DNA of 64,000 nt from Streptomyces asiaticus (GTDB taxonomy: Bacteria; Actinomycetota; Actinomycetes; Streptomycetales; Streptomycetaceae): contig NZ_JAGSHX010000001.1 of NCBI RefSeq assembly GCF_018138715.1, positions 62,001-126,000 on the forward strand. The letters are read 5' to 3'. The notes under the pieces are model-generated. The model ran no database searches. It was not told where the DNA came from and saw only the letters and a program-made list of their open reading frames with translations. Shown here in pieces: positions 8,675 through 18,547 of the stretch; within the stretch, counting starts at the first letter, position 1, and each line of letters begins with the position of its first letter. The translations under genes were made by a program, and so were the position numbers.

Positions 8675-10102
8675 ATGACCGTTACGACCACGGGTGACCT
8701 CCCCGACGAGGTCTACGACGTGGCCATCATCGGCGCCGGGGTGGTCGGCGCCGCCATCGCCCGCGAACTGGCCCGGTACCGCTTGCGGATCGCCCTCGTC
8801 GAGGCGTCGAACGACGTCGGCAACGGCACGTCAAAGGCCAACACCGCGATCCTGCACACCGGCTTCGACGCCACCCCGGGCACCCTGGAGGCCCGCCTGG
8901 TGCGCGAGGGTTACCAGCGGCTGACCGCCTACGCCGCCGAGACCGGCATCCCGCTCGAACCGCTCGGCGCGCTCCTCGTCGCCTGGGACCGGGAGCAGCT
9001 CGCCGCGCTGCCGTCACTCGCCGAGAAGGCCGCGCGCAACGGCTACGACGAGACGGTCATCCTCGACGCGGACGCCGTCCACGCCCGCGAACCCCACCTC
9101 GGACCGGGCGCCCTCGGCGCGCTCGAGGTCCCCGGCGAAAGCATCATCTGCCCCTGGACGACGACGCTCGCCTACGCCACCCAGGCGGTCCGCGCGGGTG
9201 TCGACCTGCATCTGAACTGCCCGGCAGGGGCCATCACCACCGGCGCGGACCACCACGAGATCGCCACCCCGCGCGGGGTGCTGCGCACCCGTCATCTGGT
9301 CAACGCCGCGGGGCTGTACTCGGACGAGATCAACCGGCGGCTCGGCCACGAGGAGTTCACCGTGACCCCGCGCCGCGGCCAGCTCATCGTCTTCGACAAG
9401 TTCGCCCGCGGCCTGGTCGACCACATCCTGCTGCCGGTGCCCACCGCGCTCGGCAAGGGGGTGCTGGTGTCGCCGACCGTGTACGGCAATGTGATGCTCG
9501 GCCCCACCGCCGAGGACCTCGACGACAAGACGGCCACCGGATCGTCGGCCGACGGACTGGCCTCGCTCCGCGAGAAGGGCGCGCGGATCCTGCCGGAGCT
9601 GCTGGAGGAGGAGGTCACCGCCGTCTACGCCGGACTGCGCGCCGCCACCGAGCACGGCGACTACCAGATCCACGCCGACCCCGGACGGCGGTATGTCGCC
9701 GTGGGCGGCATCCGCTCCACCGGGCTCACCGCCTCCATGGCGATCGCCGCGCATGTGGCGGAACTCCTCGGCGACTGCGGTCTGGACCCCGGGCCCGAGC
9801 GGGAGATCGAGCCCGTGCGGATGCCCACCATCGGCGAGGCGTTCCCGCGCCCCTACCAGCGCGCCGACCTCATCGCCGCCGACCCCGCGTACGGCACCGT
9901 GGTCTGCCACTGCGAACGCGTCACCCGGGGCGAGATCCGCGACGCGCTGACCGCGACCGTGCCACCGGGCTCGCTGGACGGGATCCGGCGGCGCACCCGG
10001 GCCCTGGCCGGGCGCTGCCAGGGATTCTTCTGCGGCGCCGCGGTGCGGGCCCAGTTCGAGGCGGCCACCGCGGCCCAGGACCGGACGGAGGCCCGGCGAT
10101 GA
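8675..10102 (+). CDS. FAD-dependent polyol-phosphate dehydrogenase, GlpA-like, with BFD [2Fe-2S] domain
   Basis: 475 residues. The N-terminal FAD motif is VAIIGAGVVGAAIARELARY, followed by a DAO-type fold (NTAILHTGFDATPGTLEARL, VNAAGLYSD). The C-terminal BFD-like domain carries CHCERVTRGEI and RCQGFFCG, four Cys for a [2Fe-2S] cluster. This layout is that of GlpA, the catalytic subunit of anaerobic glycerol-3-phosphate dehydrogenase and relatives. The ATG at 8675 is preceded by AAGGGA with five bases of spacing. A GTG at 8648 is in frame but lies in the 20-bp duplication. The stop overlaps the next start by ATGA, so the pair is translationally coupled. Confidence 0.82.
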   Translation: MTVTTTGDLPDEVYDVAIIGAGVVGAAIARELARYRLRIALVEASNDVGNGTSKANTAILHTGFDATPGTLEARLVREGYQRLTAYAAETGIPLEPLGALLVAWDREQLAALPSLAEKAARNGYDETVILDADAVHAREPHLGPGALGALEVPGESIICPWTTTLAYATQAVRAGVDLHLNCPAGAITTGADHHEIATPRGVLRTRHLVNAAGLYSDEINRRLGHEEFTVTPRRGQLIVFDKFARGLVDHILLPVPTALGKGVLVSPTVYGNVMLGPTAEDLDDKTATGSSADGLASLREKGARILPELLEEEVTAVYAGLRAATEHGDYQIHADPGRRYVAVGGIRSTGLTASMAIAAHVAELLGDCGLDPGPEREIEPVRMPTIGEAFPRPYQRADLIAADPAYGTVVCHCERVTRGEIRDALTATVPPGSLDGIRRRTRALAGRCQGFFCGAAVRAQFEAATAAQDRTEARR

Positions 10103-11352
10103 CCCCCACCGACCGTACCCACCGCACCGTCGATGTCCTGGTCATCGGGGCCGGACCGGCCGGACTCGCGGTGGCCGCGCGGCTGGCCGCCGCCGGGGTG
10201 GACCGGGTCGAGGTCCTCGACCGCGAACAGCGCGCGGGCGGCATCCCCCGCCACTGCGACCACACCGGATTCGGACTGCGCGATCTGCGCCGGGTGATGA
10301 CCGGACCGGACTACGCCCGCCACCACATCGCCGCCGCCATCCGCGCCGGAGCCGTGCTGCGCACCGGTGTCACGGCCACCGGCTGGGCGGCGCCGCGGAC
10401 CGTGGACATCACCGGACCGACCGGCCTGGAGCGGATCACCGCCACGGCCGTCGTCCTGGCCACCGGCGCCCGGGAACGCCCGCGCAGCGCCCGGCTGGTG
10501 CCCGGCACCCGGCCGGCGGGTGTCTTCACCACCGGGCAGTTGCAGCAGGCCGTCCATGTGCACCACCAGAGCGTCGGCCACCGCGCCGTCATCGTCGGCG
10601 CGGAACGGGTCAGCTACTCCGCGGTGACCACTCTGCGCCGGGCCGGGGCCGAGGTCGCCGCCATGGTCACCGACCAGCCCCGCCATCAGACCCACCCGGC
10701 GCGCCACCTCGGCACCCGGCTGCGCCACGGCGTATCCCTGGTCACCGACGCCACCGTGACCGAACTGACCGGCCGGGAGCGGCTGGAGAGCGTACGGCTG
10801 CGGCACCGGGACGGCAGGACCGCGGCCATCGGCTGCGACACCGTGGTGTTCACCGGCGACTGGATCCCCGACCACGAACTGGCCAGAAGCGCCGGGATCG
10901 CCCTGGACCCCGGCACCCGGGGCCCGGCCACCGACCCCGAGTTCCGCACCGGGGCCCCCGGGGTCTTCGCCGTGGGCAATCTGCTGCACCCGGTCGAGAC
11001 CGCCGATATCGCCGCCCTCGACGGCCGGTTCGCCGCCGCGCCCGTACTGCGCCATCTCGCGGGTGTGCCATGGGCCCCGGGACCGCTGCCGGTGCGGGTC
11101 GAGGCGCCGCTGCTGTGGATCTCACCCAACCGGCTCACCCCGGACGGGCCCCGTCCGCCGCGCGGCCGGTTCACGCTGCGCACCACGCGGTTCCTCACCC
11201 GGCCGGTGCTCACCGTCAGCCAGGACGGCCGGACGCTGCACCGCGGGCGCCTTCCTCACACGGCGGCGCCCAACCGGCCGTTCCACCTGCCCGCCGACTG
11301 GATCGCCGGGGCCGACGCACACGGCGGCCCCGTGCGTATCACCGCGGACTGA
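10099..11352 (+). CDS. FAD/NAD(P)-binding oxidoreductase, partner of the GlpA-like enzyme
   Basis: 417 residues with an N-terminal dinucleotide motif VLVIGAGPAGLAVAARLAAAG, an internal VVLATGARERPR and RAVIVGAERVSYSA second nucleotide motif, and a late GVFAVGNLLHPVETAD. It resembles the pyridine-nucleotide-disulfide reductase-like partner subunits found beside GlpA-like proteins and in amino acid/opine dehydrogenase complexes. It probably passes electrons from the GlpA-like subunit. It starts in a 4-bp overlap with the gene before it. A GlpB assignment is by context, not by clear similarity. The C-terminal 100 residues (LLWISPNRLTPDG) may form a small beta-domain. Confidence 0.7.
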   Translation: MTPTDRTHRTVDVLVIGAGPAGLAVAARLAAAGVDRVEVLDREQRAGGIPRHCDHTGFGLRDLRRVMTGPDYARHHIAAAIRAGAVLRTGVTATGWAAPRTVDITGPTGLERITATAVVLATGARERPRSARLVPGTRPAGVFTTGQLQQAVHVHHQSVGHRAVIVGAERVSYSAVTTLRRAGAEVAAMVTDQPRHQTHPARHLGTRLRHGVSLVTDATVTELTGRERLESVRLRHRDGRTAAIGCDTVVFTGDWIPDHELARSAGIALDPGTRGPATDPEFRTGAPGVFAVGNLLHPVETADIAALDGRFAAAPVLRHLAGVPWAPGPLPVRVEAPLLWISPNRLTPDGPRPPRGRFTLRTTRFLTRPVLTVSQDGRTLHRGRLPHTAAPNRPFHLPADWIAGADAHGGPVRITAD

Positions 11353-11359
11353 CCGGTTC

Positions 11360-11749
11360 TCAGCCGAGGCCCCCGGGCATACCGCGCAGCCGCTCCATAT
11401 CGCGCCGGTCGCGCTTGGTGGGGCGGCCCGTCCCGCGGTCGCGCAGCCCGATCGGCACGGTGTGCTCGCGCGGAGGCGGAGGCGGGCTGTTGTCGATGTA
11501 GCACTCCACCGCCACCGGCGCCCCGACCCGCTTGCGCACGATGCGCGAGACGACCACGATCCGGTCGCGCCCCGCATGGCGCAGCCGCACCTCGTCCCCG
11601 GATCGCACCGTGTGCGCGGGCTTGACGCGCTCGCCGTTGACCCGGACGTGCCCCGCGCGGCAGGCCGAGGACGCCATGGAGCGCGTCTTCGTCAGCCGCA
11701 CGGACCAGATCCAGCTGTCCACCCGTACGGACCCCTCGTCTGAAGCCAT
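11360..11749 (-). CDS. S4-domain RNA-binding protein (Hsp15/HslR-like)
   Basis: 129 residues. An S4 domain occupies about 5-75 ([20 protein letters not shown], then [20 protein letters not shown]), followed by a basic C-terminus ([19 protein letters not shown]). This is the architecture of the Hsp15 family, which binds stalled 50S subunits carrying peptidyl-tRNA. It converges on the GlpB-like gene with only a 7-base gap and no hairpin. It diverges from lpd, with starts about 30 bases apart, so the two share a compact promoter. Confidence 0.85.
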   Translation of the reverse strand: MASDEGSVRVDSWIWSVRLTKTRSMASSACRAGHVRVNGERVKPAHTVRSGDEVRLRHAGRDRIVVVSRIVRKRVGAPVAVECYIDNSPPPPPREHTVPIGLRDRGTGRPTKRDRRDMERLRGMPGGLG

Positions 11750-11779
11750 ACCCCGACTCTAATGTCTAAGGTGCGACGC

Positions 11780-13180
11780 ATGAGCGCACATTTCGACGTG
11801 GTGGTCCTGGGAGCCGGGCCGGGTGGCTATGTCGCCGCGATCCGCGCCGCTCAGCTGGGCCTGACCACGGCCGTGGTCGAGGAACGCTACTGGGGCGGTG
11901 TCTGCCTGAATGTGGGCTGTATCCCGTCCAAGGCCCTGCTGCGCAACGCCGAGCTGGCCCATCTGTTCATCCACGAGGCCAAGGACTTCGGCATCCGGGT
12001 GAACGGCGATGTCACCGTGGACTACCGCGACGCGTTCGAGCGCAGCCGCAAGGTGGCCGACGGACGCGTCAAGGGCGTCCACTATCTGATGAAAAAGAAC
12101 AAGATCACCCAGTTCGAGGGGCGGGGCAGCTTCACCGGGCCCCACGACATGCTGGTCACCCGCTCCGGCGGCGGCACGGAGACGCTCACCTTCGACCACT
12201 GCGTCATCGCCGCGGGCTCGATCACCAATCTGCTGCCCGGCACCTCCCTCAGCGAGCGGGTGGTGACCTACGAGGAGCAGATCCTCTCGCCCACCCTGCC
12301 CGGCAGCGTCCTGATCGCGGGTGCGGGAGCCATCGGCGTGGAGTTCGCGTACATCATGCACAGCTACGGGGTGCAGGTGACGCTGGTGGAGTTCATGGAC
12401 CGGATCGTGCCCCTGGAGGACGAGGAGGTCTCCGCCGAGCTCACCCGGCGCTTCCGCAGGCTCGGCATGAACATCCTGACCTCCACCCGGGTGGAGGCGA
12501 TCAACGACGCGGGCCCCGCGGTCAAGGTCATGGTCACCACGGGCGGCCAGCGGCAGACCCTCCAGGCCGCCCGGGTGCTCCAGGCCATCGGGTTCCGGCC
12601 GCGGGTGGACGGGTACGGGCTGGAGCACACCGGCGTCCGGCTGACCGAGCGGGGCGCCATCGACATCGACGGCCGGTGCCGCACCACTGTGCCGCACATC
12701 TTCGCCATCGGCGACGTCACCGCCAAGCTGATGCTGGCGCACGCCGCCGAGGCCATGGGCATCGTCGCGGCGGAGACCATCGCCGGGGCGGAGTCCATGG
12801 AGCTGGACTATGTGATGATCCCGCGCGCCACCTTCTGCCAGCCGCAGATCGCCAGCTTCGGCTGGACCGAGGCCCAGGCGCGCGAGCGCGGCTTCGACGT
12901 CCGGGTGGCGAAGTTCCCGTTCACCGCCAACGGGAAGGCCCAGGGGCTCGGCGACCCCGTCGGCTTCGTGAAGCTCATCAGCGACGGCCGCCACGGCGAA
13001 CTGCTGGGCGGCCATCTCATCGGCCCCGAGGTCACCGAGCTGCTGCCCGAACTCACCCTCGCCCAGCAGTGGGACCTCACCGTGCACGAGGTGGCCCGCA
13101 ATGTTCACGCCCATCCGACTCTCAGCGAGGCGGTGAAGGAGGCCGTCCACGGGCTCGCCGGACACATGATCAATTTCTGA
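11780..13180 (+). CDS. lpdA: Dihydrolipoyl dehydrogenase (E3)
   Basis: 466 residues. The redox-active disulfide motif is [16 protein letters not shown], the FAD motif [21 protein letters not shown], the NAD motif [20 protein letters not shown], and the dimer-interface catalytic His is in [10 protein letters not shown]. It oxidises dihydrolipoamide for pyruvate, 2-oxoglutarate or branched-chain dehydrogenase complexes. No E1 or E2 genes are in the window. I chose the ATG at 11780, which has AAGGTG six bases upstream. An ATG at 11762 would add MSKVRR, leaves very little leader, and lies 12 bases from the opposing start. Length and motifs are normal. Confidence 0.95.
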   Translation: MSAHFDVVVLGAGPGGYVAAIRAAQLGLTTAVVEERYWGGVCLNVGCIPSKALLRNAELAHLFIHEAKDFGIRVNGDVTVDYRDAFERSRKVADGRVKGVHYLMKKNKITQFEGRGSFTGPHDMLVTRSGGGTETLTFDHCVIAAGSITNLLPGTSLSERVVTYEEQILSPTLPGSVLIAGAGAIGVEFAYIMHSYGVQVTLVEFMDRIVPLEDEEVSAELTRRFRRLGMNILTSTRVEAINDAGPAVKVMVTTGGQRQTLQAARVLQAIGFRPRVDGYGLEHTGVRLTERGAIDIDGRCRTTVPHIFAIGDVTAKLMLAHAAEAMGIVAAETIAGAESMELDYVMIPRATFCQPQIASFGWTEAQARERGFDVRVAKFPFTANGKAQGLGDPVGFVKLISDGRHGELLGGHLIGPEVTELLPELTLAQQWDLTVHEVARNVHAHPTLSEAVKEAVHGLAGHMINF

Positions 13181-13246
13181 CCGCGGATGCTCCCACCCCG
13201 GCCGCCACCAGGTGTGCGACCCGCGGATGTGCGTTAGACAGAGCAT

Positions 13247-15904
13247 GTGAAAGTGCGCTCGGCGCTGGGCTCGCGCAGTGTCGGCGGGCAGGTGTTCGCC
13301 CTGATGCTGATCATCGTGACGCTCCTGGTGCTCGCCGCGGGGACCACGCTGTCCCTCCAGGCGCGCGGCAGCCGGGAGAGCCAGGCCCGGGCCCGTGCCC
13401 TGACCGTCGCACGGGCCGTGGCCGTCGCCCCCGGCGTCCAGCGGGCGCTGGAGTCCCGCGACCCCGCCAGGACCCTCCAGCCCTACGCCGAGAGGGTCCG
13501 GCGGCGGACCGGTGTCGACTACATCGTGGTGACTTCCCCCGCTGGCATCCGCTGGACCCACCCCGATCCGAAACTGCTCGGCAAGCACATCGGCCGCAGC
13601 CTCTATCCGGCCACGGCGGGACGGACCTTCACCGACAGGCTCCCGGGCATCACCCACTCGGCCCCCTCGATCCGTGCCGCCGTGCCGGTCACCGACGCCC
13701 GGGGCCGGGTGATCGGCATCGTCAACGCCGGGGTCTCCATCCCCTCCGTGGCCCGCACGGTCAGCCGTCAACTGCCGGTGATCTACGGCTCCACGGCCTT
13801 CGCCCTCCTCCTGGGCGGGGGCGGCGCGGCGCTCGTGGCCCGGCGGCTGCGGCGGCAGACCCACCGGCTCGGCCCCGCCGAGATCACCAGGATGTACGAA
13901 CACCACGACGCCGTGCTGCGCTCGGTCCGGGAGGGGGTGCTGATCGTCGACGACGAGGTACGGCTGCTGCTCGCCAACGACGAGGCGCTGTTCCTGCTGG
14001 GCCTCGCACCCGACGCGCGCGGACGGCGGATCACCGACATCGGACTGCCCCCGGAGATCACGGGGCTGCTCGCCTCCGGCCGCGAGGCCACCGACGAGGT
14101 GTACGAGGTCGGGAACCGGCTGCTGGCGGTCAACCAGCGCCCGGCGGAGCGCGGCGGACAGCCCTGGGGGAGCGTCGCCACCCTGCGGGACACCACCGAG
14201 CTGCGCGCCCTGACGGACAAGGCGGACCGGGCCTACGCACGCCTCCGGCTGCTGTACGAGGCCGGTGTCCGCGTGGGCAGCAGCCTCGACATGGAAGGCA
14301 CCGCCCAGGAACTGGCCCGGGTCGCCGTGCCGCGCTTCGCCGACTACGCCACCGTCGATCTGCACGAGGCCGTGCTGGGCGGCGGGGAACCGGGCGACCG
14401 GGACTCACCGCTGCGCCGGGCCGCCTTCAGCGGCATCCGGCAGGACCCCCCGCTGCGCCGGGTCGGCGAGCGCGTCTCGGCCTTCCCCGTCACCCAGCGG
14501 GCCGGCGGCACCGGCCAGGCGCGCGTGTTCGCCGTCGGCGACCTGCCGTCCCACCCCGACTGGACGCCCCAGGACCCGGAGCGGCTGGGCTGGGTGAGGG
14601 AGTACGGCATCCACTCGCTGCTGACCGTGCCGCTCAGCGGGCGCGGCGTCCGGCTGGGCCAGGCGGTGTTCTGGCGCTCGGGCGACACCCCGCCGTTCGA
14701 CGAGGAGGACCGCACCTTCGCCGAGGAGCTGGCCGGTCAGGCGGCCGTCGCCATCGACAACGCCCGCCGCTACGCGCGCGAGCACGCCACCACCCTGGCC
14801 CTCCAGGAGAGCCTGCTGCCGCGCGGCCGCCCCGAGCAGCAGGCCGTCGTCGCCGCCCAGCGCTATCTGCCCGCCCCCGGCAGGGTGCGGGGCGACTGGT
14901 TCGACGTCATTCCGCTGTCCGGGGCCCGGGTCGCCCTCGTCGTCGGCGATGTCGTCGGCCACGGACTGCACGCCGCCGCGACCATGGGCCGGCTGCGCAC
15001 CGCCGTGCGCAACTTCTCCGTCGTGGACCTTCCCCCCGATGAGCTGCTCGCCCGGCTCGACGACGTGGTCGACCAGCTCGACCGGGAGGAGACCGACACG
15101 GGCGGCGGCGCCGGGGCCGCCGGGGCCACCTGTCTGTACGCGGTCTACGACCCGGTCTCCCGGCACTGCACCCTGGCGCGGGCCGGGCATCCGCCCCCGG
15201 CCCTGGTCCATCCCGACGGCTCGGCGACCTTCCTCGACCTGCCCGCGGGCCCGCCACTGGGGCTCGCCGGACGGCTCTACGAGGCGGCCGAGACGGAGCT
15301 GCCCGAGGGCAGCCGCCTCGTCCTCTACACCGACGGGCTGGTCCAGGACCGCGAACGCGACATCGAAACCGGGCTCGACCGGCTGCGGGACGCCCTCACC
15401 GATGCCGACCCCGACCCGGAGCGGGCCTGCGACACCGTGATGGCCGCCCTGCTCTCGCCGCGCCGCACCGACGACGTCTGCCTGCTCATCGCCCGTACCA
15501 TCGCGCTGGACCCGAGCCGGGTGGCCTCGTGGGACCTCCCGGCGGACCCCGAGGTGGTGGCCCGGATGCGGGCGGCCGTCGCCCGCACCCTGGCCGAGTG
15601 GAACCTGGAGGAGGCCGCCTTCACCACCGAGCTGGTGGTCAGCGAGCTGCTCGGCAACGCCATCCGGCACGCGGTGGGCCCCGTACGGCTGCGGCTGCTG
15701 CGCAACCGGGCGCTGATCTGCGAGGTCGCCGACGGCAGCACCACCGCGCCCCATCTGCGCCGGGCGGCCACCACCGACGAGGGGGGACGCGGGCTGTTCC
15801 TCGTCGCCCAGATGGTCCAGCGCTGGGGCACCCGCTACACCAGCCAGGGCAAGATCATCTGGACCGAACAGGACCTCCCGGCCGCGGCGCGCGCCCCGCG
15901 GTGA
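13247..15904 (+). CDS. Sensor PP2C-type (SpoIIE) phosphatase with C-terminal ATPase domain
   Basis: 885 residues in this order: membrane helix 16-37; extracellular CACHE-type sensor about 40-180 (RTGVDYIVVTSPAGIRWTHP, typical of the DcuS/CitA family); second helix about 182-200; PAS about 215-325; GAF about 345-520; SpoIIE phosphatase about 560-755 (VALVVGDVVGHGLHAAATMG, VLYTDGLVQDRE); HspW/SpoIIAB-type HATPase about 770-880 (ELVVSELLGNAIRHA). Such proteins dephosphorylate anti-sigma antagonists and may phosphorylate them too, linking an external ligand to sigma-factor control. The sensor resembles dicarboxylate/citrate kinases, but the ligand is unknown. The GTG start at 13247 has a weak ribosome site. 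It reads from lpd after 66 bases but is likely independent. Confidence 0.88.
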   Translation: MKVRSALGSRSVGGQVFALMLIIVTLLVLAAGTTLSLQARGSRESQARARALTVARAVAVAPGVQRALESRDPARTLQPYAERVRRRTGVDYIVVTSPAGIRWTHPDPKLLGKHIGRSLYPATAGRTFTDRLPGITHSAPSIRAAVPVTDARGRVIGIVNAGVSIPSVARTVSRQLPVIYGSTAFALLLGGGGAALVARRLRRQTHRLGPAEITRMYEHHDAVLRSVREGVLIVDDEVRLLLANDEALFLLGLAPDARGRRITDIGLPPEITGLLASGREATDEVYEVGNRLLAVNQRPAERGGQPWGSVATLRDTTELRALTDKADRAYARLRLLYEAGVRVGSSLDMEGTAQELARVAVPRFADYATVDLHEAVLGGGEPGDRDSPLRRAAFSGIRQDPPLRRVGERVSAFPVTQRAGGTGQARVFAVGDLPSHPDWTPQDPERLGWVREYGIHSLLTVPLSGRGVRLGQAVFWRSGDTPPFDEEDRTFAEELAGQAAVAIDNARRYAREHATTLALQESLLPRGRPEQQAVVAAQRYLPAPGRVRGDWFDVIPLSGARVALVVGDVVGHGLHAAATMGRLRTAVRNFSVVDLPPDELLARLDDVVDQLDREETDTGGGAGAAGATCLYAVYDPVSRHCTLARAGHPPPALVHPDGSATFLDLPAGPPLGLAGRLYEAAETELPEGSRLVLYTDGLVQDRERDIETGLDRLRDALTDADPDPERACDTVMAALLSPRRTDDVCLLIARTIALDPSRVASWDLPADPEVVARMRAAVARTLAEWNLEEAAFTTELVVSELLGNAIRHAVGPVRLRLLRNRALICEVADGSTTAPHLRRAATTDEGGRGLFLVAQMVQRWGTRYTSQGKIIWTEQDLPAAARAPR

Positions 15905-15912
15905 CCAGGTGG

Positions 15913-16911
15913 TCAGGTTGAGGCCGCCGACGCGCCCTCGCGCCGCTCCCATGCCACCTGGGCCAGATCGGCCATGGTGGCCACGAGGTCCGCCGCCTCC
16001 TCCGTGCCGTTCAGATGCCGGTACTCCGAGCCCACCGTGATCACCAGCCGCTCGGGCAGGCCCAGCGACGGATAGGCGTTCTCGGCGATCAGGGTGCGGG
16101 CGGCGTCCAGGGCCGGTACCCCGGCCGTGTGCAGCTCCCGGGTGCGGTCCCGCAGATGCTCCAGATAGCCGATGTGGCCGCGCACCCCCTCCCGGTCGAG
16201 GACCGGGCCATGGCCGGGGACGATCACCTCGGCCCCGGTCGCGAGCACCCGCTCGCACGCGGAGATCACATTGTCCAGCGGGCCCGCCCAGTGCACCGCG
16301 TGGTCGCCGGGGGCCTGCGGACCGGAGGCGAAGATGACATCGCCGGTGAACGCCACCTTCTGCCGCGGCAGATACGCCACCAGATCGCCCGCGGTGTGCG
16401 CGGACTCCAGGCTGAACAGCCGCACCGGCACCTGGCCCACGCGCAGGTCGAGTTCGCCCACGAAGGTGAGCGTCGGCTCGACCACCTCGGTGGTGGACCA
16501 GTCGAACCGCCCGAAGTGCCGCTTGAGGTACCAGCCGAGCGGAGTCGCCGGATCGCTGCCGTGCACCAGGCCGTGCAGCTGCTGCGGCGAGGGCTCGTAC
16601 TCGATGTGGCCGAGCGCCTCGCGGGTGGCGACGATCTCCGCGTCCGGTACGACCTCCGCGCCCCACAGGTGGTCGCCGTTGGCATGGGTGACGATCACCC
16701 GCTCGATCCGGCCCCCGTCGGGCAGCAGGGCACGGCTGTGGTCCAGGAACTCACCGGCCATCCGGCGGTCGTAGGGGCTGTCGATCCAGGCGGCGTGGCC
16801 GTCGGGCGAGACGATCAGACCGCAGTTGGCCAGACCCCAGCCGGCGCTCGGGGTCGGGGACCAGATGTGCACACCGTCGGCCACGGTGAGGAGGGGGGAT
16901 TGCGAGATCAT
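15913..16911 (-). CDS. Metallo-beta-lactamase-fold hydrolase
   Basis: 332 residues. The metal motif reads THANGDHLWG (HxNxDH), with a distal His in LESAHTAGDLV, Asp in AFTGDVIFA and His in VIVPGHGPVL. The HANGDH variant replaces the usual second His by Asn and occurs in a recognised subgroup of the superfamily. A one- or two-metal hydrolase is expected, but the substrate is not predictable. The C-terminal 70 residues are helical (YLEHLRDRTRELHTAG). It converges on the SpoIIE-type gene with an 8-base gap. It has no signal peptide, so it is probably cytoplasmic rather than a secreted beta-lactamase. Confidence 0.8.
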   Translation of the reverse strand: MISQSPLLTVADGVHIWSPTPSAGWGLANCGLIVSPDGHAAWIDSPYDRRMAGEFLDHSRALLPDGGRIERVIVTHANGDHLWGAEVVPDAEIVATREALGHIEYEPSPQQLHGLVHGSDPATPLGWYLKRHFGRFDWSTTEVVEPTLTFVGELDLRVGQVPVRLFSLESAHTAGDLVAYLPRQKVAFTGDVIFASGPQAPGDHAVHWAGPLDNVISACERVLATGAEVIVPGHGPVLDREGVRGHIGYLEHLRDRTRELHTAGVPALDAARTLIAENAYPSLGLPERLVITVGSEYRHLNGTEEAADLVATMADLAQVAWERREGASAAST

Positions 16912-17006
16912 GGACGCACACTATGCCCGCGCCGGACGTCCTCGGCAGGCAGCCCGCCCTCCGGGACAGGTGTCCGAAGCCGTGTCGGCCACCGGACCCC
17001 GCCGCG

Positions 17007-18509
17007 TCACGCCGTCATCGGCAGATCGGTCGGCCCGACCGGCGCCGGGAGCGTCGTGGAGCCCGCGAGATAGCGGTCCACGGCGGCCGCGGCCGAGCGG
17101 CCCTCGGCGATCGCCCAGACGATCAGCGACTGGCCACGGCCCGCGTCACCCGCCACGAACACCCCGTCCGCGCCGGTGGCGAAGGACGCGTCGCGGGCGA
17201 CCGTGCCGCGCTCGTCGAGCTCAAGACCGAGCTGGTCCAGCAGCCCACCACCCCGCTCCGGGCCGCGGAAGCCGAGGGCCAGCAGCACCAGATCCGCCCG
17301 CAGCACCCGCTCCGTGCCCGGCCCGGGCTCTCCATCGGCACGGGCCCCGATCAGACGGAGCGCCCGGACGCCGCCGTGCGGCCGCTCCGCGTCCGGCGCG
17401 GTCCCCTCGAAGCGGACGGTGGTCGCGGAGAAGACCCGCGCGTCCACGTCCGCCTCCGGGGAGGCCGCCAGCTCCCGCGCCTCCTCATGGGCCGCGGACA
17501 TCCGGTAGATCTTGGGGTAGGTGGGCCAGGGCTCGCCCTCGGTCCGCTCGTCGCCCGGCCGGGGGTGGATGTCCAGCTGGGTCACGGAGGCGGCGCCCTG
17601 CCGCAGCACCGTGCCCAGACAGTCCGCGCCGGTGTCCCCGCCGCCGACGATGACCACATGCTTGCCCTCGGCGGTGATCGGCGGCCGGGCGTAGTCGCCC
17701 GCCAGCACCCGGTTGGCCATCGGCAGATACTCCATCGCCTGATGGATCCCGGCCAACTCCCTTCCCGGCACGGGGAGTTCGCGCCAGGCGCGGGCGCCCA
17801 CCGCTATCACGACCGCGTCGTAGCGCGCCCGGAGCTCGGCGGCGTCCATATCGGTGCCGACGTCCACGCCGGTACGGAACCTGGTGCCCTCCGCGCGCAT
17901 CTGCTCCAGCCGCCGGTCCAGATGGCGCTTCTCCATCTTGAACTCGGGGATGCCGTAGCGGAGCAGTCCGCCCACCCGGTCGTCGCGCTCGTACACCGCC
18001 ACGGTGTGCCCCGCGCGGGTGAGCTGCTGGGCCGCGGCCAGGCCCGCGGGGCCCGAGCCGATGACGGCGACCGTGCGGCCGCTCAGCCGCTCCGGCGGCT
18101 TGGGGGTCACATGGCCGCTCTCCCAGGCCCGGTCGGCGATGGCCACCTCGACGTTCTTGATGGTGACCGCCGGCTGGTTGATGGCCAGCACACAGGCGCT
18201 CTCGCAGGGGGCCGGGCAGAGCCGGCCGGTGAACTCGGGAAAGTTGTTGGTGGCGTGCAGCCGCTCGCTCGCGCGCAGCCAGTCGTCACGGGAGACCAGG
18301 TCGTTCCACTCCGGGATGAGGTTCCCCAGCGGGCAGCCCTCATGGCAGAACGGGATGCCGCAGTCCATGCAGCGGTCCGCCTGGGCATTGATGATCGGCA
18401 GCAGTCCGCCGGGCGCGGGCACCTCGTCCCAGTCCCGCACCCGCTCGTCCACCGGACGCCGGGGCGGAAGACGACGGGGTGTGGTGAGGAAACCCTTGGG
18501 GTCGGCCAT
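17007..18509 (-). CDS. gltD: Glutamate synthase small (beta) subunit, not adjacent to a large subunit
   Basis: 500 residues. N-terminal Cys clusters for [4Fe-4S] centres (CMDCGIPFCHEGCPLGN and CPAPCESACVL) are followed by the FAD motif VAVIGSGPAGLAAAQQL and the NADPH motif VVIVGGGDTGADCLG, ending DGVFVAGDAGRGQSLIVWAI. It transfers NADPH electrons to the large subunit, which makes glutamate from glutamine and 2-oxoglutarate. The gene normally follows gltB. Here the gene 5' to it is ipdC, so it is either a relocated second copy or serves another partner. The ATG at 18509 follows GGGAGGT. The motifs are intact, so it should be functional. Confidence 0.9.
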   Translation of the reverse strand: MADPKGFLTTPRRLPPRRPVDERVRDWDEVPAPGGLLPIINAQADRCMDCGIPFCHEGCPLGNLIPEWNDLVSRDDWLRASERLHATNNFPEFTGRLCPAPCESACVLAINQPAVTIKNVEVAIADRAWESGHVTPKPPERLSGRTVAVIGSGPAGLAAAQQLTRAGHTVAVYERDDRVGGLLRYGIPEFKMEKRHLDRRLEQMRAEGTRFRTGVDVGTDMDAAELRARYDAVVIAVGARAWRELPVPGRELAGIHQAMEYLPMANRVLAGDYARPPITAEGKHVVIVGGGDTGADCLGTVLRQGAASVTQLDIHPRPGDERTEGEPWPTYPKIYRMSAAHEEARELAASPEADVDARVFSATTVRFEGTAPDAERPHGGVRALRLIGARADGEPGPGTERVLRADLVLLALGFRGPERGGGLLDQLGLELDERGTVARDASFATGADGVFVAGDAGRGQSLIVWAIAEGRSAAAAVDRYLAGSTTLPAPVGPTDLPMTA

Positions 18510-18547
18510 GACGACCTCCCATTACCCGTGTCATGGTCTGGCCGCTT

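Noticed and set aside
6610..8691. Minus-strand ORF of 693 codons opposite the FGGY kinase
   Set aside because: Antisense shadow of a gene with clear motifs; the composition is the usual shadow type.
11759..14365. Long minus-strand ORF (868 codons) opposite lpd and the SpoIIE-type gene
   Set aside because: It covers two well-supported genes on the plus strand, has His/Gly/Asp-rich composition typical of antisense frames in high-GC DNA and no ribosome site.
14405..16666. Minus-strand ORF of 753 codons
   Set aside because: Shadow of the SpoIIE-type and metallo-beta-lactamase-fold genes.
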